DNA of 64,000 nucleotides, from positions 124,001-188,000 of the forward strand of contig JBQLZQ010000056.1 of assembly GCA_052168355.1 (NCBI GenBank), given 5' to 3'. Shown piece by piece: positions 8,071 through 16,119 of this stretch. Both the position numbers and the translations under genes were made by a program. Numbering within the stretch: position 1 is the stretch's first letter; every line of letters starts with the position of its first letter. The notes below the pieces were generated by a model, which saw only the letters and a list, made by a program, of their open reading frames with translations, was not told the DNA's origin and made no database searches. This DNA comes from JBQLZQ01 sp052168355 (lineage in GTDB: Bacteria; Pseudomonadota; Alphaproteobacteria; DSM-16000; Inquilinaceae).

Positions 8071-8889
8071 CTAGCCGACAAATGCCCGCTCGACCACGAA
8101 GGTGGCCGGTCTGCTGTTAGCGCCTTCGACCAGGCCGAACGCTTCAAGAGCCGCCTTCGTATCGCGCAGCATCGCCAGGGAACCGCAGATCATGCCGCGG
8201 TCCGTTTCCGGCGAAATCGGCGGCACGCCCAGATCGGAAAACAGCTTGCCCGACGCCATCAGATCGGTGATCCGGCCGGTGCGCGGGAAGGCCTCGCGGG
8301 TGACGGTGGTGTAGTGGCGCAGCTTTCCAGCGGCACATTCGCCGACCAGGGGGTCGTCCATGAGAGCGGCGACCAGGTCCTCCCCATACCGCAGGTCCGC
8401 GACCTGGCGGCAGGTATGGATCAGGATGACCTCGTCGAACTTTTCATAGGTTTCGGGGTCGCGGATCAGCGACGCAAAGGGCGCGATACCGGTTCCGGTC
8501 GAAAACATGTACAGACGCTTTCCAGCGAGAAGGGCATCATTGACCAGGGTACCGGTCGCCTTTGTCCGCATCAGGATTGTATCGCCGGCCCGGATCTTCT
8601 GCAGGCGGCTGGTCAACGGCCCATCAGGCACCTTGATCGAGTAGAACTCGAGCTCATCGTCCCAGGCCGGACTGGCCATCGAATAGGCACGGAACACAGG
8701 CTTGTCGGCACCGGGCAAGCCGATCATGACGAATTCGCCCGACCGGAATCGAAAGCTGGCGGGGCGCGTGATGCGGAACTTGAACAGGCCGTCGGTATAG
8801 TGCTTCACCGACGTGACGGTTTCGGCGAACACGCCCGGGGGAACAGCCAAGGCACCGGGGCGTTCCGCGAGGATCTGGGTGTCGGTCAT
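8071..8889 (-). CDS. fpr: Ferredoxin/flavodoxin-NADP(+) reductase
   Basis: A 272-residue protein matching the bacterial subclass of plant-type FNRs, such as Rhodobacter capsulatus FPR, in length and motifs: FRSGEFVMIGLPG, RAYSMASPAWDDELEFYSIKVPDG (FAD binding), FSTGTGIAPFASLIRDPE (NADP binding), MICGSLAML, and the C-terminal ERAFVG. It moves electrons between NADP(H) and ferredoxin. Because the neighbouring hydroxynicotinate reductase belongs to a ferredoxin-dependent family, this copy is probably dedicated to supplying it. The matching operator-like repeat 72 bp upstream of its start supports co-regulation. No ferredoxin gene is visible nearby. Confidence 0.9.
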   Translation of the reverse strand: MTDTQILAERPGALAVPPGVFAETVTSVKHYTDGLFKFRITRPASFRFRSGEFVMIGLPGADKPVFRAYSMASPAWDDELEFYSIKVPDGPLTSRLQKIRAGDTILMRTKATGTLVNDALLAGKRLYMFSTGTGIAPFASLIRDPETYEKFDEVILIHTCRQVADLRYGEDLVAALMDDPLVGECAAGKLRHYTTVTREAFPRTGRITDLMASGKLFSDLGVPPISPETDRGMICGSLAMLRDTKAALEAFGLVEGANSRPATFVVERAFVG

Positions 8890-8960
8890 GTCGGCTCTCT
8901 AGGGTGGATCGAAAAAGGCGAGCGCTGTCAGGGGCCAGGTGGATGAGAATCATCTATTTC

Positions 8961-8974
8961 ATTTGTGTACAAAC
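8961..8974. promoter_or_regulatory. Inverted repeat ATTTGT-GT-ACAAAC, candidate operator
   Basis: Five-base perfect arms (TTTGT/ACAAA) around the same GT spacer as the site at 8002, differing from it at only three positions. It lies between fpr (start 8889, minus) and the enamidase gene (start 9102, plus), so it could control either or both. Confidence 0.55.
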
Positions 8975-9059
8975 AATTAATGACGTGCCTGTTTGCTGTC
9001 AACTCCCTTCTGGCCGGCGACGCGGTTACCCTCAAGGGCGCTTGATCCGACTGGAATCC

Positions 9060-9070
9060 ATGCTAGCGTA
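9060..9070. repeat. 11-bp repeat ATGCTAGCGTA upstream of enamidase
   Basis: Identical to 11100-11110, upstream of the GntR gene. The copy here is followed by cgaatgaataatcat and lies 32 bp before the enamidase start. Two exact copies in front of a pathway gene and a regulator gene suggest a GntR operator half. Confidence 0.4.
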
Positions 9071-9101
9071 CGAATGAATAATCATCCGTCGGGAAGAACC
9101 C

Positions 9102-10280
9102 ATGGACAGCCCGTCAGCGAAGCTTGTCGTCCGCAATATCGGCCTGTTGCTGTCCGGCAAGCTGGAACAGCCCATCCTCGACGCCGATTGCATCGTCGCC
9201 ACGGACGGCAGGATCAGCGCCGTCGGGTACGAAAAGGATCTGGACACCGAGCGGCCGACCACGCTGATCGACGCCCATGGCGTGACCCTGGCGCCCGGTT
9301 TGATCGACAGCCACGTTCACCCCGTCATCGGCGACTACACGCCGCGCCAGCAGCAGCTTCACTGGATCGATTCGACCCTGCATGGCGGTGTGACGACGCT
9401 GATATCGGCGGGAGAGGTCCACATGCCGGGACGGCCGAAGGACATCGTCGGACTGAAGGCGATGGCGATCGCGGCGCAGCGCTGGTACGAGAATTTCCGC
9501 CCCTCCGGCGTCAAGGTCATGGCCGGTGCGCCGGTTATCGAGCAGGGCATGGAGGAACAGGACTTCAAGGATCTTGCCGATGCCGGCGTCACCCTTCTCG
9601 GCGAAGTGGGACTGGGGTCGGTCAGGGACGGACCCACCGCGAAGAAAATGGTCGACTGGGCCCGCAAGTACGGTATCCAAAGCACCATTCATACCGGCGG
9701 CCCGTCCATCCCCGGGTCGGGTCTTATCGACGCCGACGTCGTGTTGGAGGCGGGAACGGATGTGATCGGCCACGTCAACGGCGGCCACACCGCCTTGCCC
9801 GACGACCAGATCGTCTGCCTGTGCGAGGGATGTTCGAAAGGGCTGGAAATCGTCCACAACGGCAACGAGCGCGCGGCGCTTCTGACGTTGAACACGGCCC
9901 GTGAACTCAAGCAGCTGGACCGGATCATCCTGGGCACCGACGGCCCCGCGGGATCGGGGGTTCAGCCGCTGGGCATCCTGCGGATGGTGGCCATGCTGTC
10001 CAGCCTGGGCACCATTCCGGCCGAAACCGCCTTTTGCTTCGCCACCGGCAACACGGCCCGGGTTCGGGACCTCGATACCGGCCTGATCGAGGTCGGGTTC
10101 AGCGCCGATTTCGTCCTGATGGACCGGGCCCAGCATGCGCCGGGAAAGACCCTCCTGGAGTCGGTCCAGCTGGGCAACCTGCCGGGGGTCGGCATGACGG
10201 TCATCGATGGCGCGGTGTGTTCCCACCGCAGCCGCAACACGCCACCGGCGACGAACCTTCCGACCGTCGTTACCGGCTGA
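9102..10280 (+). CDS. ena: Enamidase-like amidohydrolase
   Basis: A 392-residue metal-dependent amidohydrolase. It closely follows the pattern of Eubacterium barkeri enamidase, which opens 1,4,5,6-tetrahydro-6-oxonicotinate to 2-formylglutarate and ammonia. Shared stretches include the metal-binding DSHVHP (H71, H73) followed by GDYTPRQ, LHGGVTTLISAG, GRPKDIVG, GEVGLG, HTGGPSIPGS, HVNGG, TDGPAGSGVQPLGILR and the C-terminal SRNTPPA. It is transcribed divergently from fpr and the hydroxylase operon, and pairing with the reductase at 2877 makes the assignment strong. Enzymes that would process 2-formylglutarate are not in the window. Confidence 0.85.
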   Translation: MDSPSAKLVVRNIGLLLSGKLEQPILDADCIVATDGRISAVGYEKDLDTERPTTLIDAHGVTLAPGLIDSHVHPVIGDYTPRQQQLHWIDSTLHGGVTTLISAGEVHMPGRPKDIVGLKAMAIAAQRWYENFRPSGVKVMAGAPVIEQGMEEQDFKDLADAGVTLLGEVGLGSVRDGPTAKKMVDWARKYGIQSTIHTGGPSIPGSGLIDADVVLEAGTDVIGHVNGGHTALPDDQIVCLCEGCSKGLEIVHNGNERAALLTLNTARELKQLDRIILGTDGPAGSGVQPLGILRMVAMLSSLGTIPAETAFCFATGNTARVRDLDTGLIEVGFSADFVLMDRAQHAPGKTLLESVQLGNLPGVGMTVIDGAVCSHRSRNTPPATNLPTVVTG

Positions 10281-10289
10281 CCGGGTTCA

Positions 10290-10303
10290 GCGCCGAAAGG
10301 CGC
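10290..10303. terminator. Short hairpin between converging genes
   Basis: GCGCC-GAAA-GGCGC, a 5-bp stem with a GNRA tetraloop in the 29-bp gap between the enamidase and GntR genes, which converge here. No clear T-tract follows on either strand, so termination is only likely, not shown. Confidence 0.35.
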
Positions 10304-10309
10304 CCGCGT

Positions 10310-11044
10310 TCATCTTTCGCTTCGTCTGTCACGCTCGGTCGCATCCAGAAACCGTTCGATCCCCAGGTAGGCGCTCTCCAGATGGGACCGCATCGCGGTA
10401 ATCGCCTCGTCCACCCGCGCCCCCTGCAGCGCGGCGATTATGGCGCGGTGTTGATCCAGGGTGGCCTTGCCAAAACCGGCCTGTGGCAGTGTCAGATACC
10501 GGCATCGATCGAGTTGCGCCTTTGAAACATCGATCGCGCGCCACAGCATCGGCAGACCCGCGATCCGGGCGATCATATGGTGAAATTCGTCGTCGAACCC
10601 GATCGCGTCGATATAACGCTCCTGCGCGATGGCGCGTTCGTGCAGCAGATGGATGCGCTCGAGATCCTCCGACGCCTCGTCGGAAAACACGCGCGCGGCC
10701 GCCGCGACGGTCTCGCTCTCCAGCGCGCGGCGGATGAGAAAAGCTTGCCGAACACTCGCCCGCTCGATGGTCGCCACGCGCGTTCCGGACTGCGGCTTGA
10801 CCTCGACGAGGTCTTCGTCGCTGAGCTTCTTTACCGCCTCCCGGACGGGCGTGCGGGAAACGCCCAGCGTTTCGGCGATCGCCTTTTCGTCCAGTGTTCC
10901 TCCCGGCGACAGCCGGCCGGTCAGGATGTGCATGCGCAGGATTCCATAGATCTGTTCCCGCAAGGGCCGGTTGCGGTTGATCGGATCGGTCGGACGGTCG
11001 ACCTCTGGCATCGTCGCGGCGATCTTTCTGGCTCGGGCATTCAC
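10310..11044 (-). CDS. GntR-family regulator, FCD subfamily
   Basis: About 244 residues. The N-terminal winged HTH contains LREQIYGILRMHILTGRLSPG, LDEKAIAETLGVSRTPVREAVKKLSDEDLVEV; the C-terminal all-helical FCD ligand domain contains FDDEFHHMIARIAG and the second metal-type His near HLESAYLG. I chose GTG at 11044, which has AGGAA 8 bases upstream; GTG at 11086 with AAGGGG is an alternative. It converges on the enamidase gene and diverges from the sugar locus at 11233. The 11-bp repeat shared with the enamidase upstream region suggests that it regulates enamidase and itself. Confidence 0.85.
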   Translation of the reverse strand: MNARARKIAATMPEVDRPTDPINRNRPLREQIYGILRMHILTGRLSPGGTLDEKAIAETLGVSRTPVREAVKKLSDEDLVEVKPQSGTRVATIERASVRQAFLIRRALESETVAAAARVFSDEASEDLERIHLLHERAIAQERYIDAIGFDDEFHHMIARIAGLPMLWRAIDVSKAQLDRCRYLTLPQAGFGKATLDQHRAIIAALQGARVDEAITAMRSHLESAYLGIERFLDATERDRRSER

Positions 11045-11099
11045 CGGTCGATTTCCTGAGCATCCGGTCGGGCGGCTCGCTTGCACGGCGATACCCCTT

Positions 11100-11118
11100 A
11101 TGCTAGCGTATCATACTA
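11100..11118. promoter_or_regulatory. Repeat ATGCTAGCGTA overlapping GTAT-C-ATAC palindrome
   Basis: The 11-bp repeat found at 9060 recurs at 11100-11110, and its end forms GTATCATAC, a perfect 4-bp inverted repeat. AT-rich sequence (actaatataatagt) follows. The site lies between the divergent GntR gene and the isomerase gene at 11233 and fits a GntR autoregulatory operator. Confidence 0.45.
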
Positions 11119-11232
11119 ATATAATAGTTCAAAAAAAGGCGGCCCGGCTCCAAGGGCTGCATGAACATCAAGGTCCGGCGACCGCCCTTACCGGCGGCGC
11201 AAAACACCGGATCCCAGGGGAGGGATTGCGCG

Positions 11233-12282
11233 ATGGCCGCCGGCAATGCGTTTCCGAAATTGCACAATGCGATGTGGCCGGGACTGGTCGGAAAAGGGCC
11301 CGATTCGGAGCCTCCGATCGATCTGGACACGATGCTGGATCTCACCGCCGGCGCGCAGGTCGATGGCGTCAGGTTCGACGGGGTCGATCTCTTTCTGGCC
11401 GACCCACACACCTCCATCGACGTCGACGACGATGGGATCAAGGCCCTGGCCGACAAGGTCACCTCCCGCGGTCTTGTCGTCGGTTCGGCCGTGGCGCCGG
11501 TCTGGCCACCGGTCGGCGGCGGTTCGGCGATGGGATCGGCGGAAGAGCGGAAGCGGTTCGTCGAGATGGTGGCGAAAGCCTGCCGGATTTGTGCCCGTCT
11601 CACGGAACTGGGCGTCAGGCCGTCCGGGGTCGTCCGGATCGATTCCGCGGCCAGCGTCGAGGACTGGGCAAAAGATCCCTCCGGCAACACCAAATTGATC
11701 GCCGAGACGTTTCGCGAAGCCTGCACCGTCGCGGAGGATCACGGCGAACGGTTGGCGGCCGAGGGCGAAATCTGCTGGGGCGGCATGCATTCCTGGAAGG
11801 CCATGGTGGAACTTCTGGAGGCTGTGGACCGACCGAAGACCTTGGGCTTTCAGGCCGACATGGCCCATACGCTGCTCTACACGCTGGGCTATAACGCCCC
11901 CGACGCGCGGATTCTGCCCGAAGGCTACGACTGGGCCGATGGTGCCGTGCTGGACGACGCGCTGCGCACGTTGACCGATGCGCTCCGCCCCTGGACCATC
12001 GATTTCCATGTGGCCCAGAACGACGCGACGGTGAAGGGCATGGGAAGCCATGACAAGACCGGGCGGCACTGCATGGCGACCGATCCGAACGGCAAGCTCG
12101 ATATCACCCGCCATGCGGGGTTCTGGCTTCGCGACGGAGACGGGGCACCGACCAAGGCGTTTCGTCATATCTGCTGGGATGGGTGCATGTTCCCAAACGC
12201 CGAACTGATGAAGCAGCAGACCTGGAACGACATTCTGGCCGCGATGATCGCCGTGCGAACCGCCCATGGGTGGGGCGCGTAG
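11233..12282 (+). CDS. TIM-barrel sugar isomerase/epimerase-like protein
   Basis: A 349-residue protein of the AP-endonuclease-2/xylose-isomerase-like TIM-barrel superfamily. Candidate divalent-metal ligands are visible in EGEICWGGMHSW, FQADMAH and IDFHVAQND. ATG at 11233 has a GGGAGGG ribosome site about 9 bases upstream; an earlier ATG at 11161 lacks one. The dehydrogenase gene starts 2 bp after its stop. The pairing with a Gfo/Idh dehydrogenase and a sugar importer suggests isomerisation or epimerisation of a keto-sugar or keto-inositol. The substrate is unknown. Confidence 0.75.
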   Translation: MAAGNAFPKLHNAMWPGLVGKGPDSEPPIDLDTMLDLTAGAQVDGVRFDGVDLFLADPHTSIDVDDDGIKALADKVTSRGLVVGSAVAPVWPPVGGGSAMGSAEERKRFVEMVAKACRICARLTELGVRPSGVVRIDSAASVEDWAKDPSGNTKLIAETFREACTVAEDHGERLAAEGEICWGGMHSWKAMVELLEAVDRPKTLGFQADMAHTLLYTLGYNAPDARILPEGYDWADGAVLDDALRTLTDALRPWTIDFHVAQNDATVKGMGSHDKTGRHCMATDPNGKLDITRHAGFWLRDGDGAPTKAFRHICWDGCMFPNAELMKQQTWNDILAAMIAVRTAHGWGA

Positions 12283-12283
12283 G

Positions 12284-13426
12284 ATGGCAAAGACCCCACT
12301 TCGCATCGGCCTGGTCGGCTATGGCTTCATGGGGCGGGTGCATTCCAACGCGTTTCGCACCGCCCCGTGCTTCTTCAATTCAGACCATGTGCCGGAGCTC
12401 GTCGCCGTTTGCGGGCGCGACAAGGCAAAGGCCGAGGCCCATGCGGCGCGCTGGGGGTTCGCGGGCATCGAGACCGACTGGCGGGCGCTGGTCGCGCGCG
12501 ACGACATCGATCTGATCGACATCGCCAGCCCCAACGACACCCACAAGGACATTGCCATCGCCGCCGCCGAGGCGGGCAAGATGGTGATGAGCGAGAAACC
12601 GCTCGGGCGGACGGCGGAGGAGTCCCGCGCGATGGTCGCCGCGGTCGAGGCCGCCGGGGTTGCGAACATGGTCTGGTACAATTATCGCCGCATCCCGGCG
12701 GTTACCTTGGCCAAGCAGTTGATCGACGAAGGCCGCCTTGGGCGCATCTTTCATTACCGGGCCAAGTTCCTGCAGGACTGGACGATCTCGTCCGACCTGC
12801 CGCAGGGCGGCGCCGCCCTCTGGCGGCTGGACGCCGGGGTCGCCGGCAGCGGCGTGACCGGCGACCTGCTGGCCCATTGCATCGATACGGCGATGTGGCT
12901 GAATGGTCCCATCGCAAGCGTCACCGGCCTGACCGAGACCTTTGTCAAGGAACGGATGCACAACCTGACCGGCAAGGTGGAGCCGGTCGGTATTGACGAC
13001 GCCAGCCTGTTCCTGGCCCGGTTCGACAACGGATCGCTCGCCAATTTCGAGGCGACGCGCTATGCGCGGGGCCACAAGGCTCTTTACACGCTGGAAATCA
13101 ATGGCGAGAACGGCTCGATCTTCTGGGATCTCCACGACCTGCACCGGCTCGAGTTTTTCGACCATCGCGACGAGGGGCGCACGCGGGGCTGGCGCTCCAT
13201 CCACGTCACCGACGGCGATCATCCCTACATGGACAAGTGGTGGGTGCCCGGTCTGGCCATCGGGTACGAGCACAGTTTCGTGCATCAGTTCGCCGACTTC
13301 CTGGCCGGGCTGGATGGCGGAACCGCGCCCGCCCCCACCTTCCGCGACGCCCTGGCCACCGATCTGGTGACCGATGCCGTCTTGGCCTCGGCAAAATCGC
13401 ACCAATGGGTCGATGTCAAGGCATGA
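12284..13426 (+). CDS. Gfo/Idh/MocA-family oxidoreductase
   Basis: A 380-residue NAD(P)-dependent sugar dehydrogenase-like protein. The Rossmann fold begins with IGLVGYGFMGRVHSNAF, and the family motif EKPLGRT follows near residue 105. The C-terminal part carries DLLAHCIDTAMWLNG, whose His is the usual catalytic position. The start ATG at 12284 lies 2 bp after the preceding stop (TAGGATGG). It probably oxidises the sugar or polyol carried by the importer downstream, acting with the TIM-barrel protein. Related enzymes work on myo-inositol, 1,5-anhydrofructose and other sugars, so the substrate cannot be fixed. Confidence 0.85.
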   Translation: MAKTPLRIGLVGYGFMGRVHSNAFRTAPCFFNSDHVPELVAVCGRDKAKAEAHAARWGFAGIETDWRALVARDDIDLIDIASPNDTHKDIAIAAAEAGKMVMSEKPLGRTAEESRAMVAAVEAAGVANMVWYNYRRIPAVTLAKQLIDEGRLGRIFHYRAKFLQDWTISSDLPQGGAALWRLDAGVAGSGVTGDLLAHCIDTAMWLNGPIASVTGLTETFVKERMHNLTGKVEPVGIDDASLFLARFDNGSLANFEATRYARGHKALYTLEINGENGSIFWDLHDLHRLEFFDHRDEGRTRGWRSIHVTDGDHPYMDKWWVPGLAIGYEHSFVHQFADFLAGLDGGTAPAPTFRDALATDLVTDAVLASAKSHQWVDVKA

Positions 13427-13457
13427 CGGGCCTGGGGGCGCTCCGGGGGACCGCGCG

Positions 13458-14552
13458 GTGAGCGATGCCGCGCCTCCCGCGTTGAGGCTTTCCGGTCTGA
13501 CGGTGGACTACGGATCCGTCCGCGCCTTGAATGGGTTGACTCTCGATGTCGCGCGGGGACGGTTTTTCGTGCTGTTCGGTCCAAGCTCGGTCGGCAAAAC
13601 GACGACGCTTCGGGCCATAGCCGGGTTGGCGAAACTTCGGTCCGGTCGCGTGTTTGTCGCCGGCGCCGATGTGACCGACGATCCGATACGCGGCCGCGGC
13701 GTTGCCATGGTTTTTCAATCCTTCGCCCTCTACCCGCACCTGACGGTGGCGGGCAATCTCGGCTATCCGCTGCGCGAGGCCCGCTTGCCTTCGGCCGAGG
13801 TGCGGGCTCTGGTCGGCGAAACCGCGGAAATGCTGCGGCTCTCTCACCGCCTGGGCCAGAAGCCCGGCACCTTGTCGGGTGGGGAACAGCAGCGCGTAGC
13901 GCTGGGTCGGGCGCTGATCCGGCGGCCCGAGATCCTGCTGCTGGACGAACCGCTGACCAATCTGGACGCCAAGCTTCGTCACGATATGCGCGTCGAGTTG
14001 AAGCGGTTGCACCGCCAATTCGGCATGACTATCGTCTACGCCACTCCGGATGAGTTGGAGGCGCTGACGATGGGGGAAGAGATCGCGGTTCTCCGCGATG
14101 GCCGGGTGGTTCAGACGGGCGACCCCGACGAGCTTTACGACCGGCCGAAAGACACCTATGTCGCCGCCAAGCTCGGGGCGCCGCACATGAACCTCTTCGA
14201 TGCCACGATCGGTGCGGAAGGTATAGGGCTGTCCACCCCCTTCGGGGCGATTCCAGCATCCCATGCCGGCCTTCGCGCGGGCGAGCAGGTCATCGCCGGC
14301 GTGCGGCCCGCCGATATCAGGATCGCCAGCGACGACGATCAACGGCACATGGCGCGGATATCGCTGCTGGAACCGCTTGGCGACGTGACCGTGGTGTCCC
14401 TCGCGACCGAGGGGCCGACGCTCAGGGTCCTGCTGCCGGAATCCCAGGCCGTCGGATTGACACCGGGCGAGCAGCTTCCGATCGTGATCCCACCGGATCG
14501 TGTGCACCTTTTTCGACACGTCGATGGCGTCGCGATCGGCCGGGCCGATTGA
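13458..14552 (+). CDS. ABC importer ATPase A, switch histidine replaced (GlpS-like)
   Basis: About 364 residues, a MalK/UgpC-type ATPase with a C-terminal TOBE regulatory domain. Walker A is GPSSVGKTTT, the signature is LSGGEQQRVALGRAL, and Walker B is ILLLDEPLTNLD. The switch (H-loop) His is missing: the usual THDQ reads TPDE, with Pro encoded at 14046-14048. The second ATPase of this operon (18106) keeps the His but has a degenerate signature, so the two should form a heterodimer with one working ATP site, as in the GlpS/GlpT glycerol importer family. GTG at 13458 is the likeliest start; ATG at 13413 would overlap the previous gene. Confidence 0.85.
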   Translation: MSDAAPPALRLSGLTVDYGSVRALNGLTLDVARGRFFVLFGPSSVGKTTTLRAIAGLAKLRSGRVFVAGADVTDDPIRGRGVAMVFQSFALYPHLTVAGNLGYPLREARLPSAEVRALVGETAEMLRLSHRLGQKPGTLSGGEQQRVALGRALIRRPEILLLDEPLTNLDAKLRHDMRVELKRLHRQFGMTIVYATPDELEALTMGEEIAVLRDGRVVQTGDPDELYDRPKDTYVAAKLGAPHMNLFDATIGAEGIGLSTPFGAIPASHAGLRAGEQVIAGVRPADIRIASDDDQRHMARISLLEPLGDVTVVSLATEGPTLRVLLPESQAVGLTPGEQLPIVIPPDRVHLFRHVDGVAIGRAD

Positions 14553-14605
14553 GGCGAAGACAAGACCCGTCAACCAACAAGGGCCAAATCAGGGAGGACG
14601 ACGAT

Positions 14606-16033
14606 ATGAGACACACCAGAGTGCAGCGGCTGACGATGACGGCGTTCGCTGGCGTCGCGGCGACGATGATCGGATCCGTCGCCGTCGCGGAGGAAGTCAC
14701 CTTGACCATGGCCGTGCCGGACTGGCCGCCGACACGGATCATGAAGGATTTGTTCGACAAGAATTATACGGCCCCGTCAGGCAACACGGTCAGGCTCGAG
14801 GTCGATTTCATTCCCTGGCCGGACTACTACACCCGTCTCAACGCCTCGCTGACCTCGGGCGAGCAGAAGTACGACATGGCGGTTTCCGACAGCCAGTGGC
14901 TGGGGGCGTTCATCGAGGGCGGATATTATCGCCAGCTCAACGACCTGATCGAGGCCGACCCCGGACTCAAGGCGACACTGGACGACATGCATCCCGCGCC
15001 GCTGCAGGCCTACGCGACCTATCCCTACAAGTCCGACAACATCTACGGCTTCCCGCAGTTTCCAGACATTCTGGTCACATACGCCCGGACGGATGTGCTG
15101 TGCCACGCCGACGAACAGGCGGCGTTCCAGGAGCGTTTCGGCGAGAAGCTGCCGTGCACGCCCGAAGAACTCGACCAGATGGACTGGGACATGTTCGAGA
15201 AGATCGGGCAGTTCTTTCAGCGCAAGGCGGGAGAACAGTTGGCCGGGGCCCCGGCCGACGACGATTTCTACGGCATCGCCTACCAGGCGGGTAAGGGCTA
15301 CGACTTCTCGTCCATGCAGATCAACGGCTTCATCTGGCAGTATGGGGGCGAGATCTGGGACGAAACCGGCATCCCCGACGCCCAGGCCGAGGGTGTGGTG
15401 AATTCCGATATCGCGGTCGAGGCGTTCGACCACTACCTGCGCCTGCTGCAGTACATGCCGCCGATCGTGCGGACAGGCTCGATGGACATCTTCAAAACCG
15501 ATGAGTTGTTCCGCGAGGGCAAGATCGCGCTCAACGTCAACTGGATCGGGTTCGCCGAGAGCGCGATCAATCCCGACACATCCAGAGTCGTCGGCAACAT
15601 CGCGTTCGCGAACATGCCCGGCCTGAAGACGGAAAGCGGCGAGATCGTGCGCTGGTCCAACATCGGCGGCCAGCCGTTCGTCCTCATGACCTGGGCGTCC
15701 GACGAAAAGATCCAGGAAGCGGTCGATTTCGTGAAATGGTGGCTGTCGCCGGACATCCAGCATCAGTTCGCGTCCCAGGGCGGGCAGAGCGCCATGCGTT
15801 CGGTCTATACCGATCCCCGGTACGTGACCTACCGGCCATGGAACCGCACCTGGGCGGCGGGGCTCGACTGGCAGAGGGATGTCTGGCACATCCCGCAGTT
15901 CTTCGAGCTTCTGGTGCAGCAGCAGGAACAGTTCGATCTCGCCATCACCGGACAGCAGGACGCGCGGACCACTCTCGACAACATCGCCGCCTTCCAGCAG
16001 CGGTTGCTCGAGGATGAAGGACTGATCGAGTAA
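14606..16033 (+). CDS. ABC sugar-binding protein (family 1)
   Basis: A 475-residue periplasmic solute-binding protein. The signal peptide covers about residues 1-28 (RLTMTAFAGVAATMIGSVAVA, then EEVTLTMAVPDW). The mature part is a family-1 carbohydrate-binding fold with FIPWPDYYTRLNASLTSGEQKYDMAV and late aromatic-rich segments. ATG at 14606 has GGGAGG 8 bases upstream; the frame is open earlier but overlaps the ATPase gene. It delivers a sugar or polyol to the permease pair encoded next. A strong hairpin follows its stop at 16059-16087. Confidence 0.88.
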   Translation: MRHTRVQRLTMTAFAGVAATMIGSVAVAEEVTLTMAVPDWPPTRIMKDLFDKNYTAPSGNTVRLEVDFIPWPDYYTRLNASLTSGEQKYDMAVSDSQWLGAFIEGGYYRQLNDLIEADPGLKATLDDMHPAPLQAYATYPYKSDNIYGFPQFPDILVTYARTDVLCHADEQAAFQERFGEKLPCTPEELDQMDWDMFEKIGQFFQRKAGEQLAGAPADDDFYGIAYQAGKGYDFSSMQINGFIWQYGGEIWDETGIPDAQAEGVVNSDIAVEAFDHYLRLLQYMPPIVRTGSMDIFKTDELFREGKIALNVNWIGFAESAINPDTSRVVGNIAFANMPGLKTESGEIVRWSNIGGQPFVLMTWASDEKIQEAVDFVKWWLSPDIQHQFASQGGQSAMRSVYTDPRYVTYRPWNRTWAAGLDWQRDVWHIPQFFELLVQQQEQFDLAITGQQDARTTLDNIAAFQQRLLEDEGLIE

Positions 16034-16058
16034 TCACCCCTCACCGAGAACCCGCAGC

Positions 16059-16087
16059 GACATGCGCCGGCCGATCCGGCGCATGTC
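16059..16087 (+). other. Hairpin between binding-protein and permease genes
   Basis: A 12-bp perfect stem (GACATGCGCCGG / CCGGCGCATGTC) with a 5-base loop, starting 26 bp after the binding-protein stop and 33 bp before the permease start. With no T-tract it is more likely an mRNA-stabilising or partial-attenuation element that raises binding-protein output than a full terminator. Confidence 0.7.
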
Positions 16088-16119
16088 TCACGGCCCCCGA
16101 TGCGACGGTGCACCGCTGA

